A stretch of 64,000 nucleotides of DNA from Trissonchulus latispiculum (lineage: Eukaryota > Nematoda > Enoplea > Enoplida > Ironidae), in contig JASAND010030450.1 of assembly GCA_030248195.1 (NCBI GenBank), positions 62,001 through 126,000 on the forward strand, read 5' to 3'. Every line of letters begins with the position of its first letter. The stretch's first letter is position 1. Shown here piece after piece: positions 25,071-36,105 of this stretch. The translations under genes and the position numbers were made by a program. The notes below the pieces were generated by a model. The model did no database searches, was not told the DNA's origin, and saw only the letters and a list, made by a program, of their open reading frames with translations.

Positions 25071-25196
25071 GGGACCGATGTTATCAATGTCTAAACCCGG
25101 GTGAAGAGTGGCAAACCTGGGTTTAATCGTCTAACACGTAAAATTGTCCCGGGTCATCGACTTAACCCGCGTTTAGACGCTGATAACATCGGCCCC
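25071..25196. mobile_element. 126-bp TIR element made of TAAACCCGGG words
   Basis: The 31-bp arms, 25071-25101 and 25166-25196, match in inverse orientation with about four mismatches (GGGACCGATGTTATCA against GGGGCCGATGTTATCA). The interior repeats AAACCCGGGT and AACCTGGGTTTAA in both orientations. No coding capacity; no clear target duplication. Confidence 0.65.
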
Positions 25197-25550
25197 TGTA
25201 GATTGCAATAAACTTCGGTTGCCTGACCGCACATGCTTTTTCTAAGTTCTCAGGATTGTACTTCATAATGCAAAGATACTCGCATCCTATAAAAAATCGG
25301 TAACCTTCACCTTAAGCTCTCAAGACGAACAAGACGAAAAAGATAACTTGGCAAGAACAGGATCAAATTGAACGTATCCTATTTTTCTGTAGAAATTAAA
25401 TCTAGAAAATGAGAAACATTAGTTTTTAATGTTCAATTTCTTGACATCCTATTTCCAACCTAGTAAATTGTTGAGTTCATGATTTTGTTCAGGACGACGA
25501 GCATAAGACACATTGAATGGATAATATCAAGAGTGCATAATTGCACTATT

Positions 25551-25664
25551 ATTAAGAAGAAGAGTAAGCCCCCCAAACGGGAGAACTTTCGCGTATTGTG
25601 GTCGGAGCACCGTTACGCAATGCCAAGAAGAGGAGCCCTCTAGTGGCTTACACTTCTTCTAATA
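25551..25664. mobile_element. Small TIR element, about 114 bp
   Basis: The left end ATTAAGAAGAAGAGTAAGCC matches the complement of the right end (ATTAGAAGAAGTGTAAGCC). The interior is unique and contains no gene. Confidence 0.5.
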
Positions 25665-27050
25665 TATAGAAGAAAATCATGGACTCTTGATAATATATAT
25701 TAAGTCGAAATGTTTCCAAACATTATAAATAAGATCGATACAAGTCGATATAGCTAACTCAGCCCAACGAAATAATTTTAACTCTACGGATGATTTGGAC
25801 TTAAACTATGGCTTGAACGTAATTTTTCTCAGTGATTATGCAACTTTCGCATGGTCTGTTAAAACCTATTTATTCCCGATTTGCCAACGAGTTCACCCGA
25901 AACTCGGTCATAATTTTTTCGAAAGGCTTCACATTCAGTCGCCAAAACAGTAAGATATTAAGATATCCACCCGCGCAATAGCGTAGGATGCACACTAGTC
26001 CAGGTAGTCGGTCTAAGGATAAGATATGTCCTTACTCAACAGTGAGTTCAGGCAGAAGATCACCAGACTAACTTTTGCGACTCAGCTAAGCTGATGCTTC
26101 ATCAAACAGTTGTAGATCTGCAGCGCACGCAAGATATATATATATTGTTAGAAACTGTCAACAATCAAGTGGACGGTATAATTGACAAACCTGGAGACAT
26201 TATGAGTTGGTCAAATGGATCATCGTCGAGTGAATTTTCTGATAGATGAAATCTTACAATCTGTAGACAGTTTTATCGTGACTTAGTGTAAGACTAAGGC
26301 TTTCAATACCTGGTACAAACTAGTCAACAGTATGCGTGAGGCACCGATAACTGACAGTCGTATGACTTAGTTGATGCGTCAAAGCAGGAGATACTGCTAT
26401 TGAATTATGTCAGAATTTGAATATTTGACGTGACAGACTTGGATCGAGGAACAGAAATCTGTAGAAGGCTGCTGTTTGTTTTTGATGAAGAAGTGGATCT
26501 AGTTAGTCTAGTCCCAAAAATGTTAACTAGCCTTACGACACTCAAATAACAAATTTTGATTTAAATTTCTGGGAAAAGTGCAGCATTACAGCTTTCCACA
26601 CACACAACGGAATAATGCGAAGACTTTCTGACAAAAAATTGTGATTGTCGAATAAAATTCCTACGTGTAAGTAAACTGCAGTATCTAAGCTCTGTATGAA
26701 GGAACATATAAACAAGTAAAGCTATTTGCTACTCACGAGCAACGTTTACGCGAACACACAAATAATCACTTCAAATTTATTATTCCGGCTAGAGCCGGAA
26801 TACCTAATATCGGTGAATAGCATCTTTTGCGTGTATTTCTGTACTGGGTCAAGAAAATCCCCTATCTTTAACGTGTGGCTAGCTATGTACCATATTTTGG
26901 ATTCTGATTATGCAAATTAAGTTTAATTTGTACGAAAGCTCAATATAAATGTTCTTGTCATTTTACAACAGTGTCAGATGGGAGAACTTTACGTTGCTGT
27001 AGCCTGTAGCAGGAATTTGAGAGGATTTAGGAAAATAAACCGCGTGGCAA
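25665..27050. other. Non-coding stretch
   Basis: No gene or bounded repeat recognised. Confidence 0.4.
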
Positions 27051-27365
27051 AAATCGTGGGTGGGGCAGGTGGGGGTACAGGCTTATAGACACCTGGGAGA
27101 GTTCCTTCGTTGTGACAAGAAAAAGAGGTAAAGGGGGGGTGGGAGGGGGGGAACCCAAAAAACAAGGGGGGAGAAAATGGGGGTTCTCAAAATGGTGGTG
27201 GGGGGGTAGGAAAAAAAATTATTGAGGGAGGAGGGGAAAAAGAAGAAAGAGCCTCAGGGGAGCGGGGGTGTATTGTTTAGGGGGGTAGGGGGGAGAGAGT
27301 AAAAAAATGTGTCTTGGGGGTGTTTGTGGGGGTGGGCGGGGGAGAGGAGAAGGGCCGGGGGAGAA
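27050..27365 (+). repeat. G-rich purine tract
   Basis: The plus strand is almost entirely purine with many runs of four to nine G separated by short A or T spacers, for example AAAGGGGGGGTGGGAGGGGG. Several quadruplex-type patterns are possible. A minus-strand reading frame rich in Pro and Thr across it is a composition artefact. Confidence 0.8.
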
Positions 27366-28440
27366 ATTTTGTCTGCTGGTTATATTCTCTTTCGATGGAA
27401 ATAATGCTAATAAATGGCACAGTGGAAAAGCATGTCATATACTTCGGTAGAGGAATCTTGCCCTTTTTGGGCACTACTTGGTATTATTCTATTATTAGTT
27501 CTGCTCATCCACCCCCTATTCACGGAAGCACATGTTCTTTTGGAACAAGTAAACAGTCCCTCCCAGCCTAAACTGGAGACGTGAGATAGTTAACTCGAAG
27601 CTACAGCAACGTCGGAATTTTAGGGGAAAGAAAAAGAAAGAATTCTTTAAGTAAAAATAGAAAAAGAAATTTAGCATCAATTTTCTTGAAGTTAAAAAAG
27701 GAAAGGAAGAAAAGCGGCTTCTTTAATTTTAGTTTCATAGTTATTTTTGGTACATTGACAGCTGCTACGTACGTTTCAAACATATGCATTGAGAACATAG
27801 GCCACACATATTAAAGCAAGCAGGAAAGCAGAAATCTTTTCGCAATGGGTCACTGGGTTGGGCTTCTTACGCAAAATTGACTGACAGTCAAACCTGAGAC
27901 AAAGACACACTCTGTCTTCTTTAAACAAAGAAAAAATGGGGTCCAAATATCTTCTTTTGCAAGAAAAAGAAATGGAAAGAAAATTTTTTCCTAAAATAAC
28001 GGCGTGGCTGTAACTTTGAAAACTTGTCCAAATTAACTAACTAGTTAACTCAAATTTTGTGTGGCTGCATTTGTAATGAAGTGACTTAAAGATCTGGCTT
28101 CTCAACAGTTCAATCTCTTTGGTTCTTCCTTTCGTATTGATTGCTTTGATTCGATTTGTAATAAGCCGTGTTAATTCAATCTCGCTAGGTTAATCTAGGG
28201 TACTACCCCTTCAATTACACGGAAGGTCGGCGCGTCCACTGTGATCAGTAAACTTAGACACAGGACTAAAGAAAGGTGATTTATCCAAACTTGAGAGTCC
28301 TTGTAGCCAACCTGGGTAGGGGTCTTTGTCATGAGTCCGTTGAATAATGGCAAGGGTTGAGTTGATATCTTTAACAAGCGGGATCGACACTTGCCGATAG
28401 TGTGCGTGTCAGAACACAACAATAGTTAGTTCCTGTGCAA
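27366..28440. other. Non-coding stretch
   Basis: No gene recognised. Possibly retroelement-derived, given the adjacent gag fragments. Confidence 0.35.
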
Positions 28441-28442
28441 CG

Positions 28443-28700
28443 TTAAACTAGACAACTGCTTAATTTTGGATCAAAACAGACAAGAATGAAACTTAATAAT
28501 GTTTTAGATACAGAGAAATTAATTTGCATACGAAAGTAACAGGGCGACTGGCAGGCGTCTGAAAACGTAGCTAAGCATTGCGTAAGAGCAGTTCGCGAAA
28601 CCGGTGGTCCGAACGAATCGTCATCTTTGAGTTTGAAACATTCCTCTTTGCTGTGCCCAGGTTTCCTACAGTGGGAACAGAACTTGTGCATATAACATCT
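28443..28700 (-). pseudogene. Retrotransposon gag zinc-knuckle remnant
   Basis: A frame on the minus strand begins MHKFCSHCRKPGHSKEECF, a clear CX2CX4HX4C nucleocapsid zinc knuckle, then becomes unrecognisable. It lies downstream, in the element's sense, of the gag capsid remnant at 28774-29157, separated by an AT microsatellite. The two are probably parts of one decayed LTR retrotransposon. Confidence 0.65.
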
Positions 28701-28773
28701 ATAATATCATATATATAATGTAATATATGCATATAATTCCTGCATATATATATAGAATTAGAACCCACATTTT

Positions 28774-29157
28774 TCATACTACTAGTTTGGTGACCCAAGC
28801 AACTTGCCAAGGTGTAGGCAAGTCAGCAAGTACGGTCGTTTGTTCTTGTTCAGAACTGAAAGCGGAAGCTCCAAGAGCCGCCTTAAGCACCTGACGTTCA
28901 TTGAATATTTTCTCAGCCATTTGAACACTCTCATTATATGTGCTAGGTTCCCGCCACATTGTTTGCCACATGAGCCAGGGTTCTAGCCAATGCTGAAAGC
29001 AACACCGCAGTTGAGTGTTCAGAACGTCATCTGTAACTTTGCCAAAAGCGCTTTTATCCAACTCAAGCATTTCATGACTGTATTGCATGACCCCTTCACC
29101 GGGTTTTCGCTTGCATGTGCTCAAGAGAAACGCTTGTGCTTCAAACAACTGAAGCAA
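28774..29157 (-). pseudogene. Retrotransposon gag capsid remnant
   Basis: The 127-codon frame has the capsid pattern of gag: FEAQAFLLSTCKRKPGEGV, then a helix ending LELDKSAFG, and STYNESVQMAEKIFNER. These resemble the Q...ES...Y..L..L, L...F..GL and TY.EA...A...E features of Ty3/gypsy-type gag. It is truncated, without pol. About 75 bp of similar sequence flanks it in direct orientation at 28515-28590 and 29228-29310. Confidence 0.55.
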
Positions 29158-29700
29158 TTTTTGAAGCGTTATAGTTCACGATGCTTCACTAAACCTGGAA
29201 ACCTGGCTCACTCATTTCTAGAAAAACTAACTTGCATTCAAAAGTAACAGTTCTTCGGCGACTGTCAGGCGTCTGAAAACGTAGCGTTCGTAGAGCATTA
29301 CGCAACACAGTGACTGCTCATGATCTTGTCCTAATGAACTAATAAAGACAATCAATTGATAAGGAGCACTTTATATTTCCTCAAAATTGATACAATTTTA
29401 AGTTCAGTTATGATTAACAAAATGATATAATAACAATAATAATACTGGTCTGTGATAATACGGATTACAAACTAGAGATTACAGAGGGGTAAACGTATAC
29501 AATTAGAATACAGACAAACAATTTACAGTTTGCCAGAGTTGATTGTACTTGCTTAGATAAAGGGTTATTTTAAACGGGACAAACTTTGGATCGACTCAAT
29601 TAGTCCTTTCTTTCCTTCTCTTCTGATCTTACAATTAATTTACCCTATCACTAAACTCTGTGTGATCCCTATATGCTAGCGTTTGTTATCGTTTGATCCG
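29158..29700. other. Non-coding stretch, possible retroelement leader
   Basis: AT-rich sequence upstream (in the minus sense) of the gag remnant. No LTR ends could be defined. Confidence 0.3.
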
Positions 29701-29701
29701 T

Positions 29702-30417
29702 CCTTTAAGGGGCGACTAAACGTTTGCCCCGACTTTGTCCGATTGGCCTACTGTTTGGCGAAGTTACAGAGCATGGGTGTGGTCAAAAAATACTTGGTCG
29801 TTGGTTCTTAGCTGCCTTTCAGCCATGTGCAGGCGTCGCGTTTATGTGCCCGACCCCCCTTTTTCGCAACTACCAACATAATTAATAGTAAAACCTCTGC
29901 TGCCTGCAAGACCTTAGCTCCAAGCTTGTCATTGGCCAATGTGATTCGGCACATGTGCCCCTATCTGCGGAAAAATACTAGACGTCTGTATCTTATCTGC
30001 ATCTAAGGGAATTACTGTTCAAAGTTGAAGTTTCGGCACAATTTTGAAAATTCTTGGCTAACGAAAGGAATATTTTATTACTGGTGCGAGCTATAAGGCT
30101 GTAATTTGGCATATACAGAGGCCCTATAGGAGTACTCATTTGTGTCAAATGGCAAGAAATTCTGCCGCGTGAAAAAATTTTTGTCAACTTAAATCTTCAA
30201 AAATAGCCAAAATCGCCTTTTTTGGGCAATAGTACCCCAGAAATCGAAAAAATCAAATTTTTTGAAATTAAAATTTTTTGAGATATTTGAACTTAGCGTG
30301 GTTGAAAACACACCCACATTTTTTTGACCACACCCATGCTCATTAACTTCGCCGAAAAGAAGGCCAATTGGACAAATTCGGGGCACCCCCATTTTAGTCG
30401 CCCCCCCTAAAACAAGG
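29702..30417. mobile_element. Inverted-repeat element with about 100-bp arms
   Basis: Sequence from CCTTTAAGGGGCGACTAAA at 29702 is matched by the complement of the segment ending at 30417. Shared blocks include TTGTCCGATTGGCC (TTGTCCAATTGGCC in the other arm), GGCGAAGTTA and GAGCATGGGTGTGGTCAAAA. The interior is AT-rich without coding capacity. This is probably a non-autonomous DNA element. Confidence 0.6.
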
Positions 30418-30644
30418 ACACAATTCTACTCAGAGAGTAATAATTCAGTAGAAATTTTAAACACAAAGCTGTTGGTCTTTGGGTGTGTCCAAAACACTGT
30501 ACCAATCTCCTCAATGGGAGTACAACAGCACACTATTTCGGGATGCTATTGGATCACCGGTGAAGGATGAGAAGACCGTTAGCTCAACGGTCGGTCAGGT
30601 TTGGAAGATGCCTTGTACGGTTATATAAACTCCAGGGCTCAAAC

Positions 30645-30808
30645 TGTTAAACTAAGCCGCTGCTTAGATCAAAGTTTACTGAAGACAGCAGTAACGTAAC
30701 GAAAAATGTAGGAAGATAAAGTAGTTCTCAGAAAGAATGGTTACTATGCATCATCTCATGCTTAAATGTAGCGGATGAAAGCTTGCTAAAAACTTTTAAC
30801 TTTCAACA
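30645..30808 (-). repeat. 3' LTR of the copia-type element
   Basis: Begins TGTTAAACTAAG and ends CTTTCAACA in plus-strand reading. It is nearly identical to the LTR at 32354-32517, with a handful of substitutions. Confidence 0.9.
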
Positions 30809-30817
30809 CTCCCCCTC
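30809..30817 (-). promoter_or_regulatory. Polypurine tract of the copia-type element
   Basis: GAGGGGGAG on the minus strand, immediately inside the 3' LTR, where plus-strand DNA synthesis is primed. Confidence 0.8.
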
Positions 30818-30841
30818 AAACGCTACATTTAAAGCATAAAT

Positions 30842-31727
30842 TTAAGATGGCTTTATTTTCACTTTAGCACAAGATTTCTCACGCCATCCCTGACAATTTC
30901 GTACTTCAAATGTCTTCCCATGCTGCTGATGATATTGATCCCGGAAAACCTCCACACCCGGGTTGACACTTGGCCCAAAGGAAAAGATTCTAGCTAACCC
31001 GAAAACTGTAGCCAGAACCCGACTTAGCCATGTTTCGACCCAGTATAGCACGCAAGTTAAGAAGCCCAACAGTCGACCACCCCGTTGCCCATCACCGTTA
31101 TCCACCGCAAACATCACCCTTTGATAATTGTCTCTGTTTCCGTTACAATTCACCCCTCCGGAATTTTTAGTCTCAGCTGAACATAGCATCTTATACAAGT
31201 TACCTTCCCTTTTCCCGACTCCAAGCACCCAGTGGTTCTTTTTAATCCAGCACTGCTCACGGCCAAAGACCACTGTTCCTCCTCTGCACACAATTGCGAT
31301 CACCGAAAGCAGATTCTTTTTCATTTTCGGAACACATAGCACACTCATCAGTTTGATTATTTTAGGTCTGGCTTCCCCCGTTACCAATCTAACCTCTCCT
31401 GTTCCAACTGCTTGAACCTCACTGTCATCACCCAGTCTGATGACCTTCGGCACATTGAATTTTTTGTAATTCTGCAGCAGATCTTGCTTGTAGCAGATAT
31501 GTGCTGTTGCACCACTGTCGAAATACCAGTTTCTTTGAGGGTCGCCTTGTACAAGGAAGCAGCTTTCTTCTCCATTGCTGAAGACATACTCTTCACTGTT
31601 GCTGCTGCTGTCTTCTTTGTTTACAACTTGTGCAGAACTTGCTCTTTCTTTTGCATCGGACCGCTTGCCGCTGTCACAGTCGTAGGCATAGTGTCCACGT
31701 TCTCTACATGCGTGGCAACGTCATTTA
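30842..31727 (-). pseudogene. Copia gag zinc knuckle and aspartic protease
   Basis: One open frame carries a CX2CX4HX4C zinc knuckle (CHACRERGHYAYDC), then about 60 residues on the protease motif WYFDSGATAHI, then the copia pattern of LGDDSEVQAVGTGEV and VLCVPKMKKNLLSV. A TGA lies in frame just before the zinc knuckle and separates it from the rest of gag. After the protease the frame runs into unrelated sequence, with no integrase zinc finger or DDE core. Confidence 0.85.
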
Positions 31728-31783
31728 AATTTCCACTATTGTCTGCCTTTGTCTGCCTTTGTATCCCTTCTGAGCGGACGCTA

Positions 31784-32340
31784 CTAGGGCACTATTCTCG
31801 CCAGAAACTTCACTTCTGTTGTGTTTGAGTTCTTCTGCAAAAGCCCCGCTGTGACAAACTCAAAAGTGAGTTCAGATGCACGGGATTTCAGTGCAGTGAT
31901 TAAGCTTGCATACGTTTCAGGTAAGCTGCTGAGAAGAGTTGTAACTAGATTTTCTTCGGATATGGGAGCATCAATCGCTTGTAGCTGGTCAGCTAAATCC
32001 CGGACGCGGTTGATGTGGGCTATCATATCTTCGTCACTTCGTACGCCGTTCGTAAATCGAGCATAGCTTATTCCAGGCTTCCTGGGCAGTTCTTGAGGCT
32101 CTTACCAACTGCAGTTGTGGATCCTCCAAATTCAAACAGATAATCGTCAATGCCTTCCGACCCTTCTTTGTCTTTCAGTTGCTCTCTCGGGCTCCTACGC
32201 TGTCCCATCCACATGGCACCATAGTCCCTTCTCTTCAAGGATCAGCTGAATCTTGAATTTCCACAGGCTGAAATTCATCCCATCGAACTTATCGATGCAA
32301 TCCGTCGGACTCCTTGGTACCCATGTTAGCATACAACGCC
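31784..32340 (-). pseudogene. Copia gag N-terminal and central remnants
   Basis: In two pieces: an N-terminal piece with FDGMNFSLWKFKIQ and EEKGLW (the typical copia gag start) at about 32210-32270, and a central piece at 31784-32026 with IAHINRVRDLADQL, LLSSLPETYASLI and ELTFEFVTAGLL (the UBN2 type). Stops and at least one frame change lie between and after them. Confidence 0.8.
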
Positions 32341-32353
32341 TGGGCCCATAACC
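32340..32353 (-). promoter_or_regulatory. Primer-binding site, initiator-tRNA-Met anticodon region
   Basis: The plus-strand sequence CTGGGCCCATAACC directly abuts the 5' LTR. It is identical to the anticodon stem-loop of eukaryotic initiator tRNA-Met (CAU anticodon), so the element's minus-strand sense would pair with that internal tRNA region. This is the half-tRNA priming known for Drosophila copia. Confidence 0.85.
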
Positions 32354-32517
32354 TGTTAAACTGAGCCGCTGCTTAGATCAAAGTTTACTGAAGACAACAA
32401 TAACGTAACGAAGAATGAAGGAAGATAAAGTAGTTCTCACAAAGAATGGTTACTATGCATCATCTCATGCATAGATGTAGCGGATGAAAGCTTGCTAAAT
32501 ACTTTTAACTTTCAACA
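32354..32517 (-). repeat. 5' LTR of the copia-type element
   Basis: Same length (164 bp) and TG...CA ends as the other LTR. The promoter is expected inside it, but no clear TATA box was identified. Confidence 0.9.
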
Positions 32518-33325
32518 GAAACTGAAACATACATGGGCAATGAACTTGGCTCTAGCCTGCACAGCCTTCGAGCTCACTGCGCGGGTGTTCAAATTTTTAA
32601 TTTTTCCACGACATGTGTCGACCGTAGTTTTTACAAAGCTCTGTTTTAGTCACGCATTTTTCAAGCCCCTTTGTCGGAAAGATTTGCTAACTTTTACGCA
32701 ATCCTCAAAGATTTTGAAGAATCTCGCAAAAAATGCAAAAATTTTTAATTCTCTGGTTTTACTTAAATAGTAAGGGAATTTTATGAATGTAGTTAATTAA
32801 AATAAAAAGTAGTAAAATTTAAATAGCATTATTAACCAAGGAATAATTAGTTTACAAAAGTCGAAGCTATGACAAGTAAGTTTTACATTATAGAAAGGCG
32901 TTGATATAACCTTCTGATTTCGTCTGATACAACCCTCAAATCCTCAGTGGAAAACACTCAAATGTTTGGTTCCGGCATACAGTTGGAATTTTAACCAACC
33001 TGCTAGTGGGCGGCAGTTGCGCAACTTTATGGTTTGGCAGAAATCAGTATGAAAAACAAATCCAACTGGGAAACATTAGCAAAAGAATAGAGTAAAAGCA
33101 CCAAAAACAAAATATCTAGAACAAGTTACCAATTAAAAGGGGAATAATACCGCCGTAGAGTTTGGGATTTATGTGTTCAACGTTTTGTTTGTTTTATCAT
33201 ACTGTTCTAGTGTACGTTGACGTTAGCTTTTAACTAGTTTCAACTCAACGACATTTACCGTTTCTGAGACAAAAGAATAGGAGTATTTTATTGCCATTTG
33301 CCACTGCCAATCGTGAAACTAAAAT
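32518..33325. other. Non-coding stretch
   Basis: No gene recognised. Confidence 0.4.
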
Positions 33326-33329
33326 TATA

Positions 33330-33399
33330 CCGGAAGAAGGATTCGATCTGTGTCCAGAACAGTGCCATGCGGACACCCTAGCCACTACACTACTCTGAC
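33330..33399 (-). repeat. tRNA-like repeat fragment
   Basis: On the minus strand AGTAGTGTAGTGGCTAGGG resembles an A box and ACAGATCGAATCCTT a B box, spaced as in a tRNA, but the arms pair poorly. Probably a decayed tRNA-derived SINE head, different from that at 14.8 kb. Confidence 0.45.
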
Positions 33400-34580
33400 T
33401 ATAGCGTTTTTATCGAGTAAACTGCGAGAGAGAAAGTTATCATTTATCTATGTATGTTTATTTTAAACAATTTATTTTATCTAAATTCTGAAGCAAAGCA
33501 AACACTAATCAAATAAATACAGTGCATGCGCAAAATCAGTCTTTGCACACGAAAATTGTAACATCAGTTTTAGAGATTTATTGATCTGTTAAACCTCTGC
33601 CAATCAAGTGAAAGGCAAATAACCCCCGATTTCCGGTAATATGAGAAAAGGCAGAGAGTGATCGTGTGCAAAACAATTTACGGGGCGTTCAAAATTAACT
33701 AAATTGACTGTAATGATGATTTAAAAATTGCAAAATCGTAGAAAAATTTTTGGGCAAAAAACCTGCGTAACAGGGACATGTGTTGAAGATAGGACGGAAA
33801 TCCTCCGCGCCAAGCAATTTATATGCAAAACATAGGAATTCAGGTGGGTCAACCCATTACAAGTATACCGCGTCCGGCGGTATAAAAATAAATTATAAAA
33901 GAAGCGTTGACAGCATGAATTCGATGTGCGATATAGCTTAAAGATACTTTTGCTCGAGTGTTGACTTGACCAAACTCCGTCTTAAGGAAGAGCATACAAT
34001 CAAGAGCATGTAAGTAATATAGATACGCAGCTACAGGTGGAACGACCAATGTAGAATGGACCAATTAAAAGTGGGTGTCGTAAAAAGAGCAGTAAAAACT
34101 TATAAATGGTACTGGTAAAAAGTTTGCAACGGGAGATCTGTGGGGCAGAGCAAGAAATTGAAGAAATTCTTTGATTTTGCAATAAAACCTGTCTTCGGAA
34201 CTTTAATTCCTTTCACTTTGAAGAAATGAGAAAGTTTTTTTGAAATTCTACACATTTTTATGCAAAACTAGCGATTTTCTGCGAAAAATCGAATTCATTT
34301 CAAGATTTTTCTTCAAACACGCAATATATAAATATGCCGTTAAATATTAGAAAATTCTTTGGTTTTTAGTAGCACGAAATTTAAAGAAGTAGGAAAGTAT
34401 TTGGTTTTTCCCTTTTTCAATTATCTCCTTAATTTTTCATACCTACGAATCGCGACGGGGGCAGCATCTTACAGGATCGGCCCCTGGAGGGAAAAGGGAC
34501 GACAGCCTCATAAAAATCCAGAGCCCAAACTACGGTAAATTGTTTCAAGAAATTAATTGAGAGGCAATGGCAATGGCTTG
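33400..34580. other. Non-coding stretch
   Basis: No gene recognised. Confidence 0.4.
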
Positions 34581-34590
34581 AAATGGCAAT

Positions 34591-34942
34591 CAGGGTTGGG
34601 AGTCTCGGTCTCGGTCTCGCCCAAAAGCCAAGACTTGGCCAGTCTCGGTCTCGGTCTCGCCCTTCGAAAAGTCTCGAATTTGGACCGAGACCGGAAATTT
34701 TTGGAACCATTTTTTAGCGAAAATTTTAAATCAATGTTATGGAAACTAACAAACGAGGCGCGAAAACCATATTTTTATGTGTTAAAGTATATAGCTAATA
34801 CTGGGCCTAACCCTCAAAAACTGGAAGAAACTAAACAGCCAGAAATTGTTGGACTTGGTCTCGCCCAAAAGCCGAGACTTGGCCAGTATCGGTCTCGGCC
34901 TCGTTCTCGGTCGCGGTTAAGTCTCGGTTTCGCCCAACCTTA
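34591..34942. mobile_element. hAT-like non-autonomous element made of GTCTCGG words
   Basis: The ends are CAGGGTTGGG and, on the other strand, TAAGGTTGGG. Flanks ATGGCAAT (34583-34590) and ATGCCAAT (34943-34950) form an 8-bp target duplication with one change. Near both ends the word GTCTCGG is repeated many times, with TCTCGCCCAAAAGCC blocks. The core is AT-rich. Apparent reading frames across the word runs are artefacts. Confidence 0.78.
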
Positions 34943-35446
34943 ATGCCAATTGCCGGTTGCGTATTTTTGACGGCGTATCTTAAGCGTTCGACTGTGAACT
35001 CAACTCAACTTTAAGTTACAGGAGAACGCGCCGAAGGCGCAAAATGTTTTGAAAGAAATGTATATAAAACAAAAATAGCCGATGGCTCCAAACGTTTCAA
35101 AGGAAATGCAAAAGCAAACACACCACTGATCCAAAAATTTTGGAATACATGTTATGGAAAACGCGTCGGAGGCGCGAAAATACGTAAGGAAAAATAAACA
35201 AAAACGAGCCGACGGCGTAAAATTTGCTAAAAGAATGAAATGGTCAACGCGACGCAGGCGCCAAACTTTTTAAATAAATATAATGGAAAACGCACTAAGG
35301 GCGAAGCTGACCAAGAAATTTTTAAACCATTTTGTTGCACAGGATAAAATTTTATGAGCGGGGTAAAAATCTAGATGCGCGGCTTAAAACATTAATGCAC
35401 TTTGTGGCGCGGGGGTAAAACTTTTGTTACATACGCGGGGTAAAAG

Positions 35447-35985
35447 CATAGGTGTAACGGAGATTTGGGGTGGGGGGCCCCCTCCCCCGCAATTTTGGGG
35501 GGCCCCCTTTTTAGACCCCCCAAACCCCCCCCACGACCCCCCCCCCAAACCTCCCCCAAAAAAATTTTCCAATTTTTATGCCAAAAATCGCATTTTCAGC
35601 CAATGCTAATGCCGAAAAACATAAAATCATTAAGTAATTTAGACATTAGACAGTGTCAAAAACTTGAAAAAACTTCACTCGAAAACTTGATTGCCAACAT
35701 GTTTCTGAGTCCAGAATAAGGTCAATATTGAGTTTAGAAGTCCATAAAACCCTTATAAACGTGTATTTCTCGCGATAATAAACACGTTAAGCCAAAAATT
35801 TGGACTTTTTTGAAAAATTTTGCAAAATTTACCCTAAAAATGGCCAACTTTTGGCCAATTTTCGCGCCTTCGGCGCGATTACCCCCCCCCCCACCAGTTG
35901 GGGGGGGCAAAAATTTCTGGGGGGGGGTGAAAAATGGCTGGGGGGTCCCCCCCCCCACCCCCCCCCCCCCCAAATTACACCTATG
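35447..35985. mobile_element. hAT-like element with poly-G/poly-C interior
   Basis: The ends are CATAGGTGTAA and its complement TTACACCTATG. Flanks GGTAAAAG (35439-35446) and AGTAAAAG (35986-35993) match at 7 of 8 positions, fitting a hAT 8-bp duplication. Both sub-terminal zones are runs of GGGGGG and CCCCCC. The central about 300 bp is AT-rich. Pro- or Gly-rich open frames here are composition artefacts. Confidence 0.75.
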
Positions 35986-36105
35986 AGTAAAAGTTGGGTT
36001 GTGTGGGAAAACATTTTAAGGCATTTTGATGCACGGGGGTGAAAATGTTGTTGCGCGGCGATGAAAATTTTGTTGCGCGGGACAAAATTTTGATGCGCTT
36101 TGTTG

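Larger units (their letters stand above)
30645..32517 (-). mobile_element. Copia-type LTR retrotransposon reduced to gag and protease
   Basis: Two direct 164-bp LTRs, TG...CA, bound an internal region of about 1.5 kb read on the minus strand. The flanks are CAAAC and GAAAC, a 5-bp target duplication with one change. The primer site and polypurine tract are both present and correctly placed. Gag and protease are recognisable, but integrase, reverse transcriptase and RNase H are absent. In-frame stops and a frame change break the coding part. It must have depended on another element to move. Confidence 0.9.

Noticed and set aside
35449..35975. Gly/Pro-rich protein genes over the G and C runs
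   Set aside because: All such frames are translations of homopolymer runs in a transposable element, with no start context or splice sites.
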